From NCBI RefSeq assembly GCF_030580955.1, contig NZ_JAUQON010000006.1, positions 62,001 through 126,000 of the forward strand: 64,000 nucleotides of DNA. Direction: 5' to 3'. This document shows positions 1 to 8,715 of the stretch, in pieces. The notes beneath the pieces were generated by a model. That model did not search any database, was not told the origin of the DNA, and saw nothing but the letters and a program-made list of their open reading frames with translations. Both the position numbers and the translations under genes were made by a program. Each line of letters begins with the position of its first letter. Positions within the stretch are counted from its first letter, which is position 1. Origin of the DNA: Hymenobacter convexus. GTDB taxonomy: Bacteria; Bacteroidota; Bacteroidia; Cytophagales; Hymenobacteraceae.

Positions 1-23
1 CCTCTATTCCCCAGCCCGCCTGA
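1..23 (+). CDS. 3' end of an upstream gene (partial)
   Basis: The window opens with an open frame ending in TGA at 21-23, and the A of that stop is the first base of the next gene's ATG. Such TGATG coupling is usual inside an operon, so this is probably the last codons (ending Pro-Gln-Pro-Ala) of the gene upstream of the DUF4350 protein. In related Bacteroidota a DUF4129 protein often lies there (family knowledge). Too little is present to identify it. Confidence 0.4.
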
Positions 24-1525
24 TGCCGCAGCTCACCACCTTTCGCCTCTATTTATTGGGCGTGGCGCTGCTGTTTGCGGGCTACGTGACGCTGGAATAC
101 AACCGGCCCAAGCCCCTGGACTGGAGCCCGACCTACATCAACAAAGACAAGATTCCCTACGGCACCTACGTGCTGTATGACCAACTGCCGCGCCTGCTCG
201 GCACCGACTCGGTGGAAACCGTGCGCCTGCCCGTGTACAGCCAACTCACCGGCCTGACGCAGGATGAATATGATGGCCTCCGGGCGCCCACGCCCGAAGA
301 CCTCCTGCGCGGGCGCAAGCACAAAGCGTCGACCGATACCACGGCGACGTCTGAGGCAACGGATTCGGCCACCGTGGCGGCTGCCGCGGAACCGGCCGAC
401 TCGGTGACGAACGAGGAGGCTGACTCCACCGCCACGGCATCGGCCGCCACCGATTCGACCGCTCAGACGGCAGCTGATGAGGACGAAGTATACGAGGAAG
501 AGGAGCCGGAAGAATCGGCCGACGCCATTCCGCTCCGCGCGGGCTTGGCCAACTACTTGTTTATTAATGAAGGCTTTGAGTTGAGTCGGACCGACGCCCG
601 GGCGCTGCTGCAGTACGTAGCCCGGGGCAACAATGCCTTCGTGGCGGCCAAATACTTCCGCAGCCAGCGCGGGCTACTGCGCGACAGCCTGGGCTTCGGT
701 GTGAAAGAGCGGGCGCTTACGTCTTCCAAAAACCTGAAGGGCATTTTTTCCATCGATTCCGTCGACCTGCGCTTCACCAATCCGGCTCTGGCGCGGGCCC
801 ACATCCGGCTGCCCGGCGTCAGCGTGGAGCAGTACCTGGAGGTGGATTCGGGGCGCGTGGGGCGCACCCTGGCCACGGATGCGCAGGGCCACGCCGTATT
901 TGTTCGCATTGATTACGGGCGGGGGCATTTTTACCTCTGCACGGCGCCGGTGGCTTTCACCAACTACTATCTGCTGCGGCCGCGCACGGCGCGGTTTGCT
1001 GAGGCGGCACTGGCGTATCTGCCCGCGCGCCGGGCCTTATGGGACGAGTACCTGAAGCAGGGGCCGGTGGGCGAGCAGTCGCTGTTGCGGGTGGTATTTG
1101 CCCACGAGGCTTTGCGCTGGGCGTATTATTTGTGTTTGTTCGGCGGCTTGCTGTTTGTGCTGATTGAAGCGCGGCGTCGGCAGCGCATCATTCCCACCAT
1201 CAAGCCATTGCCCAATACCACGCTGCTATTTACGCGCACCGTGGCCAGCCTCTACCGGCAGGGCAGCAACCACGCGCTGATTGGGGAAAAGAAGGTGGCC
1301 CTGTTTATGGACTATCTGCGCCAACGCTTCCAGGAAACCAATCCCGACTTTGCCGACGCCGACTTCCGCGAGCGGCTAAGCCAGAAATCGGGCCTCACCC
1401 GCCAGCGCGTGGATGAGCTGCTGCGGCTGGTAAACTTTGCCCGCACTGCGCCCCAAATGACGGACCAGCAGCTGCTGCAGCTAAGCAAGGCACTCGGTGA
1501 TTTTAAACGGGAGGCCGGCCGATGA
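23..1525 (+). CDS. DUF4350 domain membrane protein
   Basis: A 500-residue protein with a membrane segment at about residues 7-24 and another at about 363-383, followed by a cytoplasmic helical region. This layout and the position before a MoxR ATPase and a DUF58 protein match the DUF4350 family, whose biochemical role is unknown; such operons are thought to act at the cell envelope. Residues about 105-165 form an insert almost wholly of Ala, Thr, Ser, Asp and Glu, ending in a Glu-rich run. The ATG overlaps the preceding stop, and the stop overlaps the next gene by 4 bases (ATGA), so the genes are translationally coupled. Confidence 0.75.
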   Translation: MPQLTTFRLYLLGVALLFAGYVTLEYNRPKPLDWSPTYINKDKIPYGTYVLYDQLPRLLGTDSVETVRLPVYSQLTGLTQDEYDGLRAPTPEDLLRGRKHKASTDTTATSEATDSATVAAAAEPADSVTNEEADSTATASAATDSTAQTAADEDEVYEEEEPEESADAIPLRAGLANYLFINEGFELSRTDARALLQYVARGNNAFVAAKYFRSQRGLLRDSLGFGVKERALTSSKNLKGIFSIDSVDLRFTNPALARAHIRLPGVSVEQYLEVDSGRVGRTLATDAQGHAVFVRIDYGRGHFYLCTAPVAFTNYYLLRPRTARFAEAALAYLPARRALWDEYLKQGPVGEQSLLRVVFAHEALRWAYYLCLFGGLLFVLIEARRRQRIIPTIKPLPNTTLLFTRTVASLYRQGSNHALIGEKKVALFMDYLRQRFQETNPDFADADFRERLSQKSGLTRQRVDELLRLVNFARTAPQMTDQQLLQLSKALGDFKREAGR

Positions 1526-1797
1526 ATGCGCACTTGCTCACCGTTGAAAAGCTCGCCGTGCTCATCAAATACCAGTGGGATTTGCGGCACTTCTACAAGC
1601 AGGCTTCGGCTACCGAAATGGCCCTGATGGATGGCCTCGACTGGAACAACCTGGCCGAGCTGCTGCAAGACCTGAAGCGCTATCATCACCAACTCGTTTC
1701 GGCTGATTACGCCGCTAAAATTCATGCGGAACTGCTCGCGGCCTGCGCCGATGAGGAAACCGCCCAGACATTCATTGGCTACGCCAGCACTTTGTAA
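1522..1797 (+). CDS. Small hypothetical protein of the MoxR operon
   Basis: A 91-residue soluble protein with no signal peptide or membrane segment. It appears mostly alpha-helical and contains many aromatic and acidic residues. I do not recognise a family. It starts inside the stop of the DUF4350 gene (ATGA), and the moxR ATG follows its stop directly. It therefore sits between two members of a conserved operon with no spacer, which supports it as real and suggests an accessory role to the MoxR ATPase (inference). Confidence 0.65.
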   Translation: MNAHLLTVEKLAVLIKYQWDLRHFYKQASATEMALMDGLDWNNLAELLQDLKRYHHQLVSADYAAKIHAELLAACADEETAQTFIGYASTL

Positions 1798-2934
1798 ATG
1801 GAAAACGAAAACCCCGACCTGACCTCCCCTACCCCGGCCCCCAACACGGCGGGCAGTACCCCAGCCGCATCCCAGCCCGCCGACATCCGACCGGCCACTG
1901 ACGCCTCGGAAACGCCTGCTGCTCCTGAAACTCAGTCCGCCTCTGAGGCCATCATCGCGCCAGAAAACACCTTCGGCCCGCGCACCGACTTCGCCCGCCT
2001 CACGGCCAAAACCGAAGCCATTAAGGCGGAAATCGGTAAAATCATCGTGGGCCAGACCGACTTGCTGGAGCTGCTGCTCACCGCCATTCTGGCCGATGGG
2101 CACGTGCTGCTCGAAGGCGTGCCGGGCGTGGCCAAAACCCTCATGGCCAAGCTGCTGGCGCGCACGCTGGAAGTACCGTTCAGCCGCATTCAGTTCACCC
2201 CCGATTTGATGCCGAGCGACGTGCTGGGTACCTCGGTATTTCGGCAGAGCAAGGCGGATTTTGAGTTTCGGCCCGGCCCTATTTTCGCCAGCGTGGTGCT
2301 GATTGACGAAATCAACCGCGCGCCCGCCAAGACGCAGTCGGCGCTGTTTGAGGTGATGGAGGAGCGCACCGTGACGCAGGACGGCACCACCTACGGAATG
2401 CAGGAGCCCTTCCTGGTGCTGGCCACCCAAAACCCGGTGGAGCAGGAAGGCACCTACCGCCTGCCCGAAGCCCAACTCGACCGCTTCCTGTTCAAGCTGC
2501 ACGTGGGCTACCCCACGCTGGCCGAGGAAGTGCAGATTCTCAGCGGCCACCACGCCGGCCTGGGCAGCACCCACCTGGAAGCCGTGCAGCCCATCCTCAG
2601 CGCCGCTGACCTAGCCACGCTGCGCCAGCAAGTGCGCCAGCAGCGCGTGGAAGCCAACATTTTGGAATACATCGCCAAGCTGGTGGGCCAGACGCGGGCG
2701 CACAAGTCGCTGTACCTGGGCGCCTCGCCCCGCGCCTCGCTGGCCTTGCTCAACGGCGCCAAAGCCCTGGCCGCCCTGCGCGGCCGCGACTTCGTGACGC
2801 CCGAAGACGTGCAGTTCCTGGCCCCCAGCGTGCTGCGTCACCGCATCATGCTCACGCCCGAGCGCGAGATGGAAGGCGGCACGCCCGACGACGTGGTGAA
2901 GCAGATTATGCAGCAGATTGAGGTGCCGCGCTAA
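1798..2934 (+). CDS. MoxR-family AAA+ ATPase
   Basis: A 378-residue AAA+ ATPase of the MoxR type. The Walker A motif (GVPGVAKT) lies at about residues 107-114 and the Walker B motif (VLIDEINRAP) at about 164-173. The LATQNPVEQEGTYRLPEAQLDRF stretch typical of MoxR sensor 1 and arginine finger regions follows in three parts. MoxR proteins act as chaperone-like ATPases that assist assembly of complexes, usually with VWA or DUF58 partners such as the gene at 3519. The first 55 or so residues are a Pro/Ala/Thr/Glu-rich extension not needed for the fold. An internal start past this tail cannot be excluded, but the ATG touching the previous stop is favoured. Confidence 0.9.
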   Translation: MENENPDLTSPTPAPNTAGSTPAASQPADIRPATDASETPAAPETQSASEAIIAPENTFGPRTDFARLTAKTEAIKAEIGKIIVGQTDLLELLLTAILADGHVLLEGVPGVAKTLMAKLLARTLEVPFSRIQFTPDLMPSDVLGTSVFRQSKADFEFRPGPIFASVVLIDEINRAPAKTQSALFEVMEERTVTQDGTTYGMQEPFLVLATQNPVEQEGTYRLPEAQLDRFLFKLHVGYPTLAEEVQILSGHHAGLGSTHLEAVQPILSAADLATLRQQVRQQRVEANILEYIAKLVGQTRAHKSLYLGASPRASLALLNGAKALAALRGRDFVTPEDVQFLAPSVLRHRIMLTPEREMEGGTPDDVVKQIMQQIEVPR

Positions 2935-2942
2935 AATCGTCT

Positions 2943-2986
2943 GTCATTGCGAGTGAAGCGCAGCGGAACGCGGCAATCCGTCCTCC
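2943..2986 (+). repeat. Solo arm of the REP-like palindrome family
   Basis: This gap contains one arm of the repeat family found complete at 63654-63810. It begins GTCATTGCGAG and carries ATTGC and, 22 bases later, its complement GCAAT, enclosing a GCGCAGCG core. No inverted partner is found before the next gene or after it. It lies just downstream of moxR and upstream of the AT-richer gene at 3038. Confidence 0.6.
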
Positions 2987-3037
2987 CAATGCGACCAGCC
3001 CTGAGATGTGATACCGCACAACCTACCGTCCAAACTC

Positions 3038-3493
3038 ATGAATAGTAACACCAAAGCCGCCGACGCACTCCTAAAACGCAAGCTTTTGGGCGCGTCAGTA
3101 GAAAGCTTTGGGCTCTTTCATCAGTTTCTATGCATTGTGTTCAGAGATGATACTCCTGAAGACCACACACTTTCAATTGACACTGAAATATTCTCTAATA
3201 ATCTGGATTTCAACTCTTCAAATCTATCCAACAACGAACAGGCGCTGATTTTATTCAGTCGTATCAATCTGAGAAAGATTATTGGAATTCAGTGCAGTGA
3301 TACAGGCACTTTGACAATCAACTTCGACAACGGCCGAAATCTGGCTTTCCGTGGTCAGCCCGCCGACAAGACTTGCACAGAGCCCTGGCAGATTGGTAAA
3401 GGGAGCCCCGAAGAAGACCCGCACCACTACCTTATTATTGCTAATCATGGCGGTGGATATACGATTTGGGATGGTAATAATTCTGCCACTTAA
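3038..3493 (+). CDS. AT-richer hypothetical protein
   Basis: A 151-residue protein counted from the ATG at 3038; a GTG at 3008 in the same frame would add 10 residues. It has no signal peptide, membrane segment or motif I recognise. The sequence looks like a soluble alpha/beta protein (strands around INFDNGRNLAFRG and HYLIIANHGGGYTIWDG). Its codons are clearly richer in A and T than the flanking moxR and DUF58 genes. It splits an otherwise conserved gene pair and lies next to a repeat arm, which suggests later acquisition. It may resemble small immunity or DUF proteins scattered in Bacteroidota, but no function can be assigned. Confidence 0.6.
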   Translation: MNSNTKAADALLKRKLLGASVESFGLFHQFLCIVFRDDTPEDHTLSIDTEIFSNNLDFNSSNLSNNEQALILFSRINLRKIIGIQCSDTGTLTINFDNGRNLAFRGQPADKTCTEPWQIGKGSPEEDPHHYLIIANHGGGYTIWDGNNSAT

Positions 3494-3518
3494 GACTCTC
3501 AGCCGCTGCTGCATAATA

Positions 3519-4868
3519 ATGAGCTTTTTCCTGACCCGGCGCTTTTTCCTGCTAGTGACTATTCTGGCCATCGGCTTCATCGTGGCTTTTTTCCTGCCGT
3601 GGCTGCTGGGGCCGATGCAGATTGCGCTAGGCGTGTTCGTGGTCTTGGCGCTACTCGATGCGCTGCTGCTTTATGCTCCGTCGAAAAACAAAACCGCACC
3701 CGTGTTCGGCCGCCGCGTGATGGGCGACAAGCTGGCCAACGGCTCGGACAACGACGTGCAGATTTACCTCGAGAACCGCTACCGCTTCCCGATTCGGACG
3801 GAGACAATTGACGAGATTCCGCACCAGTTTCAGCGGCGCGATGTGCTGTTTCGGGCCGCCGTGAAGCCGGGCGAAACCACCATCATCAACTACCAGGTGC
3901 GGCCTACCAAGCGCGGCGAGTACGAGTTCGGGGCGCTGAACATCTACGCCGCCTCGCCGCTGGGGCTGGTGCGGCGGCGCTTCCGCTACGAGCAGGGCCG
4001 CACGGTGCCGGTGTATCCCTCGTTTCTGCAGATGCGGCAGTTCGAGCTGCTGGCCATCCACAACCGCCTCACGGAAGTAGGCGTGAAGCGCATCCGGCGC
4101 GTGGGCCACAGCATGGAGTTCGAGCAAATCCGGCCCTACGTGCCCGGCGACGACCCGCGCAGCATCAACTGGAAAGCCACCGCCCGCCGCAGCGGCACGG
4201 GCGCGGCCGATGCACTGGTGGTGAACCACTTCCAGGACGAGCGCGCCCAGCAGGTGTACTGCCTCATCGACAAAGGCCGGGTGATGCGCATGCCCTTCGA
4301 CGGGCTGAGTTTGCTCGATTACGCCATCAATGCCACGCTGGTGGTCAGCAATATTGCCTTGCTCAAGCACGACAAGGCCGGCCTGCTCACCTTTTCAAAT
4401 CAACCCGGCGCCACCCTGGCCGCCGACCGCCGCCCCGGCCACCTACTCAAGCTGCTCGAAATCCTCTACCGCCAGAAAACCAAGTACCTCGAAACCGATT
4501 TCGAATTGCTCTACGCCACGGTTCGGGCCCGCATCAAGCAGCGCAGCCTGCTGATTCTATTCACTAATTTCGAGACGCTGCACGGCATGCAGCGGCAGCT
4601 GCCCTACCTGCGCCGCATGTCGAAAGACCACCTGCTGCTGGTGGTTTTCTTCGAGAACACCGAGCTGCGGGAGTTTTTAGAGACGCCGGCCGAAACGACG
4701 GAGGACGTGTACAATCAGACCATCGCCGAGAAATTTGCGCAGGAAAAGCGCCAGATTGTGCTCGAATTGCAGCGCTACGGCATTTATTCGTTGCTGACGG
4801 CGCCGAAGGATTTGACGGTGAACACAATCAACAAGTACCTGGAATTCAAGGCCCGCGGGTTGATATAG
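3519..4868 (+). CDS. DUF58 domain membrane protein
   Basis: A 449-residue protein with two hydrophobic segments at the N-terminus (about residues 8-25 and 29-48), a beta-rich extracytoplasmic part, and the DUF58 signature IRPYVPGDDPRSINWKATAR at about 206-225. DUF58 proteins carry a VWA-like fold and work with MoxR ATPases. The frame stays open upstream to 3351, but that part overlaps the hypothetical gene, so the ATG at 3519 opening MSFFLTRRFF is the sensible start. It ends the operon. Confidence 0.88.
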   Translation: MSFFLTRRFFLLVTILAIGFIVAFFLPWLLGPMQIALGVFVVLALLDALLLYAPSKNKTAPVFGRRVMGDKLANGSDNDVQIYLENRYRFPIRTETIDEIPHQFQRRDVLFRAAVKPGETTIINYQVRPTKRGEYEFGALNIYAASPLGLVRRRFRYEQGRTVPVYPSFLQMRQFELLAIHNRLTEVGVKRIRRVGHSMEFEQIRPYVPGDDPRSINWKATARRSGTGAADALVVNHFQDERAQQVYCLIDKGRVMRMPFDGLSLLDYAINATLVVSNIALLKHDKAGLLTFSNQPGATLAADRRPGHLLKLLEILYRQKTKYLETDFELLYATVRARIKQRSLLILFTNFETLHGMQRQLPYLRRMSKDHLLLVVFFENTELREFLETPAETTEDVYNQTIAEKFAQEKRQIVLELQRYGIYSLLTAPKDLTVNTINKYLEFKARGLI

Positions 4869-4870
4869 AC

Positions 4871-4927
4871 CACGGATTGGCTACGCCGAACTTCGTTTCG
4901 CTCGGTTTTTTTCAGATTCCACGGATT
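4871..4927. repeat. Short intergenic repeat with CCACGGATT copies
   Basis: Between the DUF58 gene and the hexosaminidase the 9-mer CCACGGATT occurs twice (4871-4879 and 4919-4927). Between the copies lies a weak hairpin CCGA...TCGG followed by a run of seven T, which could act as a poor terminator for the moxR-DUF58 operon. The remainder of 4869-4996 shows no clear promoter. Confidence 0.4.
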
Positions 4928-4996
4928 TTAGCTTTGCTGACCTTCGGTTGTGGACGCGTATTTGTAAGCTGTGGCAGGAAAAATCTTTAGCGAAAC

Positions 4997-7072
4997 ATGA
5001 TGCGGAAGGCCGACAGACTAAAAAAAATGGGACTTTGGCTGCTGGCGTTGCTTATGCTGGCGGCCCAATCGGGACGGGCTCAGCCGGCATCGACATTGCT
5101 GCCCGTGCCCGCCGAAATGCGCTGGGGCAAAGGCCGCCTGAGCCTCAGCAAGCCACTCAGGCTTCAGCTTGACAACTCGCCCGACCCGGCAGTGCGCCCA
5201 GCCGTGCGCCGGCTGCTCACGCGCCTGCAAGGGCCGGCCGAGCCGCCCACCGGCCCGGTGCTGCAAATCCGGTACGGCCGCGTGGGTAAGCCCGAGAAGT
5301 TTGACGAGGAGCGGTACTCGTTGCGCGTGACACCGATGGGCGTGAGCATCGACGCCCCCACCAGCCTGGGCGTGCTGCGGGCGCTGGCCACGCTGGAGCA
5401 GCTGCCCATCGCCGAGAAAAAACAGCGCTACCTGCCCGAGGTAGACATTCAGGACCAGCCGCGCTTTGCCTGGCGCGGGCTGCTGATTGACGCAGCGCGG
5501 CATTTCATGCCCGTGGCCGTTATCAAGCGAAATATTGATGGCATGGCGGCCGTGAAACTGAACGTGCTGCACTGGCACCTGACCGATGACCAGGGCTTTC
5601 GCGTCGAGAGCCTGGTGTTTCCGCGCCTGCACACGGTGGGCAGCACCGACGGCCTGTTTTATACCCAGGCCGAGGTGCGCGAGGTGCTGGCCTACGCGGC
5701 GGCGCGGGGCATTCGGGTAGTACCGGAGTTCGACATGCCTAGCCACACCACCAGCTGGATTGTGGCCTACCCACGCCTGAAATCCAACGACTCGACCTAC
5801 GCGCCCTACACTTCGTGGCGCACCACCAACGTGGCCATCGACCCCACGCGCGAAACCACCTATACCTTCCTGGATTCGCTGTTTACCGAGATGACGGCGC
5901 TGTTTCCGGACCCGTATTTCCACGCCGGGGGCGACGAGAACGACGGGCGCAACTGGCGCCGCACGCCGCGCATCGTGGCCTATATGCAGGCCAACAAAAT
6001 GGTGAAAGCTGACGGTAAAACCGTGGATAAGCACCAGCTGCAAACTTATTTCAATCGCCGCGTGCTGGCGTTGCTGCAAAAGCGCGGCAAAACGATGATT
6101 GGCTGGGATGAAATCCTCGGCCCTGATTTGCCCAAGGAAACCGTTATTCAAAGCTGGCGCGGCAAAAAAGGCTTGGTGGATGCGGCCCAGCTGGGCCACC
6201 CGGTGCTGCTCTCGAACGGGTACTACCTCGACCTGAACAACACCGCCGCCAGTTCCTACCTCACCGACCCACTGCCGCCCGACACGCCCCTCACGCCCGC
6301 TGAGCAGAAGCTGGTGCTGGGCGGCGAAGCGGCCATGTGGGCGGAATTCGCCGATTCCGTGGTGCTGGACTCCCGCATCTGGCCGCGGGCAGCGGCCGTG
6401 GCCGAGCGGCTGTGGTCGCCCCAGGCCGCCACCCAGAGCGTGGCCGACTTCCACCGCCGCCTGCCCGTCATTTCGGCCGAACTGGAAACGCTGGGTTTGC
6501 GCCACCGCATCGTGCCCGAACTGCTGCTCAAGCAGATGGCCGGTAGCACCAATGTGGCGCCACTGCACACGCTGGCCGAGGTGCTGGAACCGGTGAAGGA
6601 ATACAAGCGGCATTTTCAGGGCTTCACCTACACAACCGCTACGCCGCTCAACCGGCTGGTGGACGCCGCCCCGGCCGAGTCGGAAGTGGCCCGACGCTTT
6701 GGGGTGCTGGTGGATAGCGTGCTGGCGGGCGGCGCCACGGCGGCGGGCCGCACGGCCGCCTCGCAACGGCAGACAGCCGCGCTACGGGCCCAACTGCTAC
6801 GCTGGCAGGCCAACGACGTGGTGCTGCAACCGCAGTTTCTGCTGAGTCCGACGCTGCGCGAGTACGCCCCGCTTTCCACCAATCTGGCGGCGGTGGCCCG
6901 GCTACTGCTGGAGCGTCTCACGCAGTTGCAAGCCGGCCAGACACCTTCGGCGGCGTGGCTGGCCGCGGCCAGGAAGACGCTGGATGCAGCCCAGGCGCCG
7001 GCCGGGCAGGCCGAGCTGGCCGTGGTGAAAACGGCCCGGAAACTGGCCTTAACGGGTGTTTCGGCCCCGTGA
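4997..7072 (+). CDS. GH20 beta-N-acetylhexosaminidase, secreted
   Basis: A 691-residue glycoside hydrolase of family 20, which removes terminal N-acetylhexosamine residues from chitin oligosaccharides, glycans or peptidoglycan fragments. A signal peptide spans about residues 1-29 (LLALLMLAAQSGRAQ). A GH20b-like N-terminal domain follows to about residue 150, then the catalytic barrel with FAWRGLLIDAARHF and LHWHLTDDQGFR. The Asp-Glu catalytic pair is in HAGGDEND (D313, E314), consistent with substrate-assisted retaining catalysis. ATGs at 4997 and 5000 are both possible. The stop overlaps the next gene's ATG by one base, suggesting co-transcription. Confidence 0.93.
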   Translation: MMRKADRLKKMGLWLLALLMLAAQSGRAQPASTLLPVPAEMRWGKGRLSLSKPLRLQLDNSPDPAVRPAVRRLLTRLQGPAEPPTGPVLQIRYGRVGKPEKFDEERYSLRVTPMGVSIDAPTSLGVLRALATLEQLPIAEKKQRYLPEVDIQDQPRFAWRGLLIDAARHFMPVAVIKRNIDGMAAVKLNVLHWHLTDDQGFRVESLVFPRLHTVGSTDGLFYTQAEVREVLAYAAARGIRVVPEFDMPSHTTSWIVAYPRLKSNDSTYAPYTSWRTTNVAIDPTRETTYTFLDSLFTEMTALFPDPYFHAGGDENDGRNWRRTPRIVAYMQANKMVKADGKTVDKHQLQTYFNRRVLALLQKRGKTMIGWDEILGPDLPKETVIQSWRGKKGLVDAAQLGHPVLLSNGYYLDLNNTAASSYLTDPLPPDTPLTPAEQKLVLGGEAAMWAEFADSVVLDSRIWPRAAAVAERLWSPQAATQSVADFHRRLPVISAELETLGLRHRIVPELLLKQMAGSTNVAPLHTLAEVLEPVKEYKRHFQGFTYTTATPLNRLVDAAPAESEVARRFGVLVDSVLAGGATAAGRTAASQRQTAALRAQLLRWQANDVVLQPQFLLSPTLREYAPLSTNLAAVARLLLERLTQLQAGQTPSAAWLAAARKTLDAAQAPAGQAELAVVKTARKLALTGVSAP

Positions 7073-8553
7073 TGCCCGACTCCGACACCTTGGGAAGGCA
7101 GCAGCTCAAGCTGCTGTTGCGGCTGGGCCTGCTGCTGGCGCTGGCTCCTTTTTTGCTATTGACAGCGTTCAATCAGCCGTTTTTCGATGATTTCCGCGAT
7201 GCTTACTGGACGCGGCAACATGGTCTGGCCGGCGTACAAAGCTGGCTGTACCTGACCTGGACCGGCCGCTACACCTCCACGGTTTTTATGACTTGGCTCA
7301 ACCCCGTCACCTACGGCTGGCTGGGCGGGGTGAAGCCCATCACAGCTGCGCTTTTTGTGGCGCAGTGGCTCAGTGTTGCGCATCTTATCCGGGTGCTCTT
7401 TCACAGGGCTTTGCGGGTGGCGTGCTCTTGGGGTACGGCGTTTTGGGTGGCGGGGCTGCTGCTGGCGCTTTTTTGCAACGCGGCGCCCGCGCCTTTTTCG
7501 TTTTTGTACTGGTTTTGCGGCGCGGTGGCTTACCAGGTGCCGCTGATTGGGTTGCTCAATTTCACGGCGCTGGCCTTGCGCGTGGGCTGGGGCCAGCCGG
7601 CGCGGCCCTGGCGCACCGCCGGCTGGGCTTGCGTGCCGTTGGTGCTGGCCCTGGTGGGCAACGAGCTAACGCTGGTACAGGCCCTGCCGGTGCTGGTCGT
7701 GCTGGGCTCCTTTTTGCCCACCGCAGCGCGGCCAAAATTGTGGCTCTGGCTGGCGGTAGGCGGCGCGGCCACGGCAGCGGCAGTAGTAGCGCCCGGCAAC
7801 TGGGCCCGCGTCATCGCCATGGCGCCGCCATCCGACCCGTTGCACGCCTACCGCTGGCTGGTGCTGGGGCCGCGCACGTTGTACTCGCTGGCCTTGTTTC
7901 TTCTCAAGCCGCAAATTCTGCTGAGTTTGCTGGCTGCGGCCGGCGCCGGCGGGTGGCTGGGCCGCTGGTACCGCCAGGCGGGCGGCGTAGTTGTTTCGGT
8001 GAGCCGACGGCAGTGGTGGGTGCTGCTGGCCGCGTTTGGGGCGCTCCATTTCGCTGGCTTTTTGCTGTTTCGCTACGTCGTGGTGGGCCCGCCGCTCATG
8101 CGCGCGCAAAACGAAATTCTGCTGGTGATGCTGATTTCAACGGCTCTGCTGGCTTGGCTGGCCGCACAACAAGTTTTCGGGGCCACGACCAACTGGCCGA
8201 ATTGGCTGCGCACCGGCTTGGTGCCCCCCCTGCTGCTAACCGGCGTGTTCCTGACCGGCCACGTGCCCGAGGCCTGGCGCGAATTGCTTACCAGCGCCGC
8301 GTCTTTCGATGCTCAGATGCAAACCCGCTTCGCCGCGCTGCGCGCCGCCCACCGCACCGGGCAGCCCAATGTGACGCTGCCTCCCCTGCGCCTCCCCTAC
8401 GGCCGGGTGCTGATTCCGCTGCGCCGGTTTAGCAACGATATTGAGTTCGATATTGACCTCACGCCCGGCTGCGAAGGCAACATTAACGGCGTGATGGAGC
8501 GGTACTTCGAAGTACCCGATGTGTGCTGCGATACCATGCGCACGGTGCAATAA
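7072..8553 (+). CDS. Multi-pass membrane protein, unknown function
   Basis: A 493-residue protein with around ten hydrophobic segments spread over its length and a short polar C-terminal tail. An early loop reads FFDDFRDAYWTRQHG, after the first membrane segment. Acidic residues in that position are common in GT-C glycosyltransferase-like and DUF6056-like membrane proteins, to which I tentatively compare it. The frame is open from 6955, but the ATG at 7072 overlapping the hexosaminidase stop (TGATG) is the better start. The C-terminal tail has several Cys (PGCEGN, VPDVCCDTM). Function not assignable. Confidence 0.7.
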   Translation: MPDSDTLGRQQLKLLLRLGLLLALAPFLLLTAFNQPFFDDFRDAYWTRQHGLAGVQSWLYLTWTGRYTSTVFMTWLNPVTYGWLGGVKPITAALFVAQWLSVAHLIRVLFHRALRVACSWGTAFWVAGLLLALFCNAAPAPFSFLYWFCGAVAYQVPLIGLLNFTALALRVGWGQPARPWRTAGWACVPLVLALVGNELTLVQALPVLVVLGSFLPTAARPKLWLWLAVGGAATAAAVVAPGNWARVIAMAPPSDPLHAYRWLVLGPRTLYSLALFLLKPQILLSLLAAAGAGGWLGRWYRQAGGVVVSVSRRQWWVLLAAFGALHFAGFLLFRYVVVGPPLMRAQNEILLVMLISTALLAWLAAQQVFGATTNWPNWLRTGLVPPLLLTGVFLTGHVPEAWRELLTSAASFDAQMQTRFAALRAAHRTGQPNVTLPPLRLPYGRVLIPLRRFSNDIEFDIDLTPGCEGNINGVMERYFEVPDVCCDTMRTVQ

Positions 8554-8554
8554 G

Positions 8555-8652
8555 AACGTCATGCTGCGCGCAGCCGAAGCATCTCTCTCGCAATACTAAA
8601 TGAATTACTTGCGTGGTAGAGATGCTTCGACTCCGCTCAGCATGATGTTCTT
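8555..8652. repeat. REP-like inverted pair, ATGCT class (copy A)
   Basis: Two inverted arms, about 8555-8590 and 8611-8652, are separated by about 20 AT-rich bases. Each arm is a mini-hairpin with stem ATGCT/AGCAT. The right arm carries GGTAGAG before its stem. Pairing between the arms is imperfect (a few mismatches), unlike copy C at 53026. A further scrap, GATGCATCTCTCTC, at about 8673-8686 resembles the arm end and may be a decayed copy. Nothing else is seen in the gap up to 8716. Confidence 0.8.
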
Positions 8653-8715
8653 CCTTTTTGTATTCCTATCCCTGATGCATCTCTCTCAACCGCACCGCGG
8701 CCTTAACTTGCCAGC

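Noticed and set aside
1312..2574. 420-residue open frame antisense to moxR (minus strand)
   Set aside because: It mirrors a clearly conserved ATPase; long antisense frames are expected in GC-rich coding DNA. Its product is His/Gly/Arg-rich with no domain.
5018..6766. 582-residue open frame antisense to the hexosaminidase gene
   Set aside because: Same reason; the GH20 active site is intact on the plus strand.
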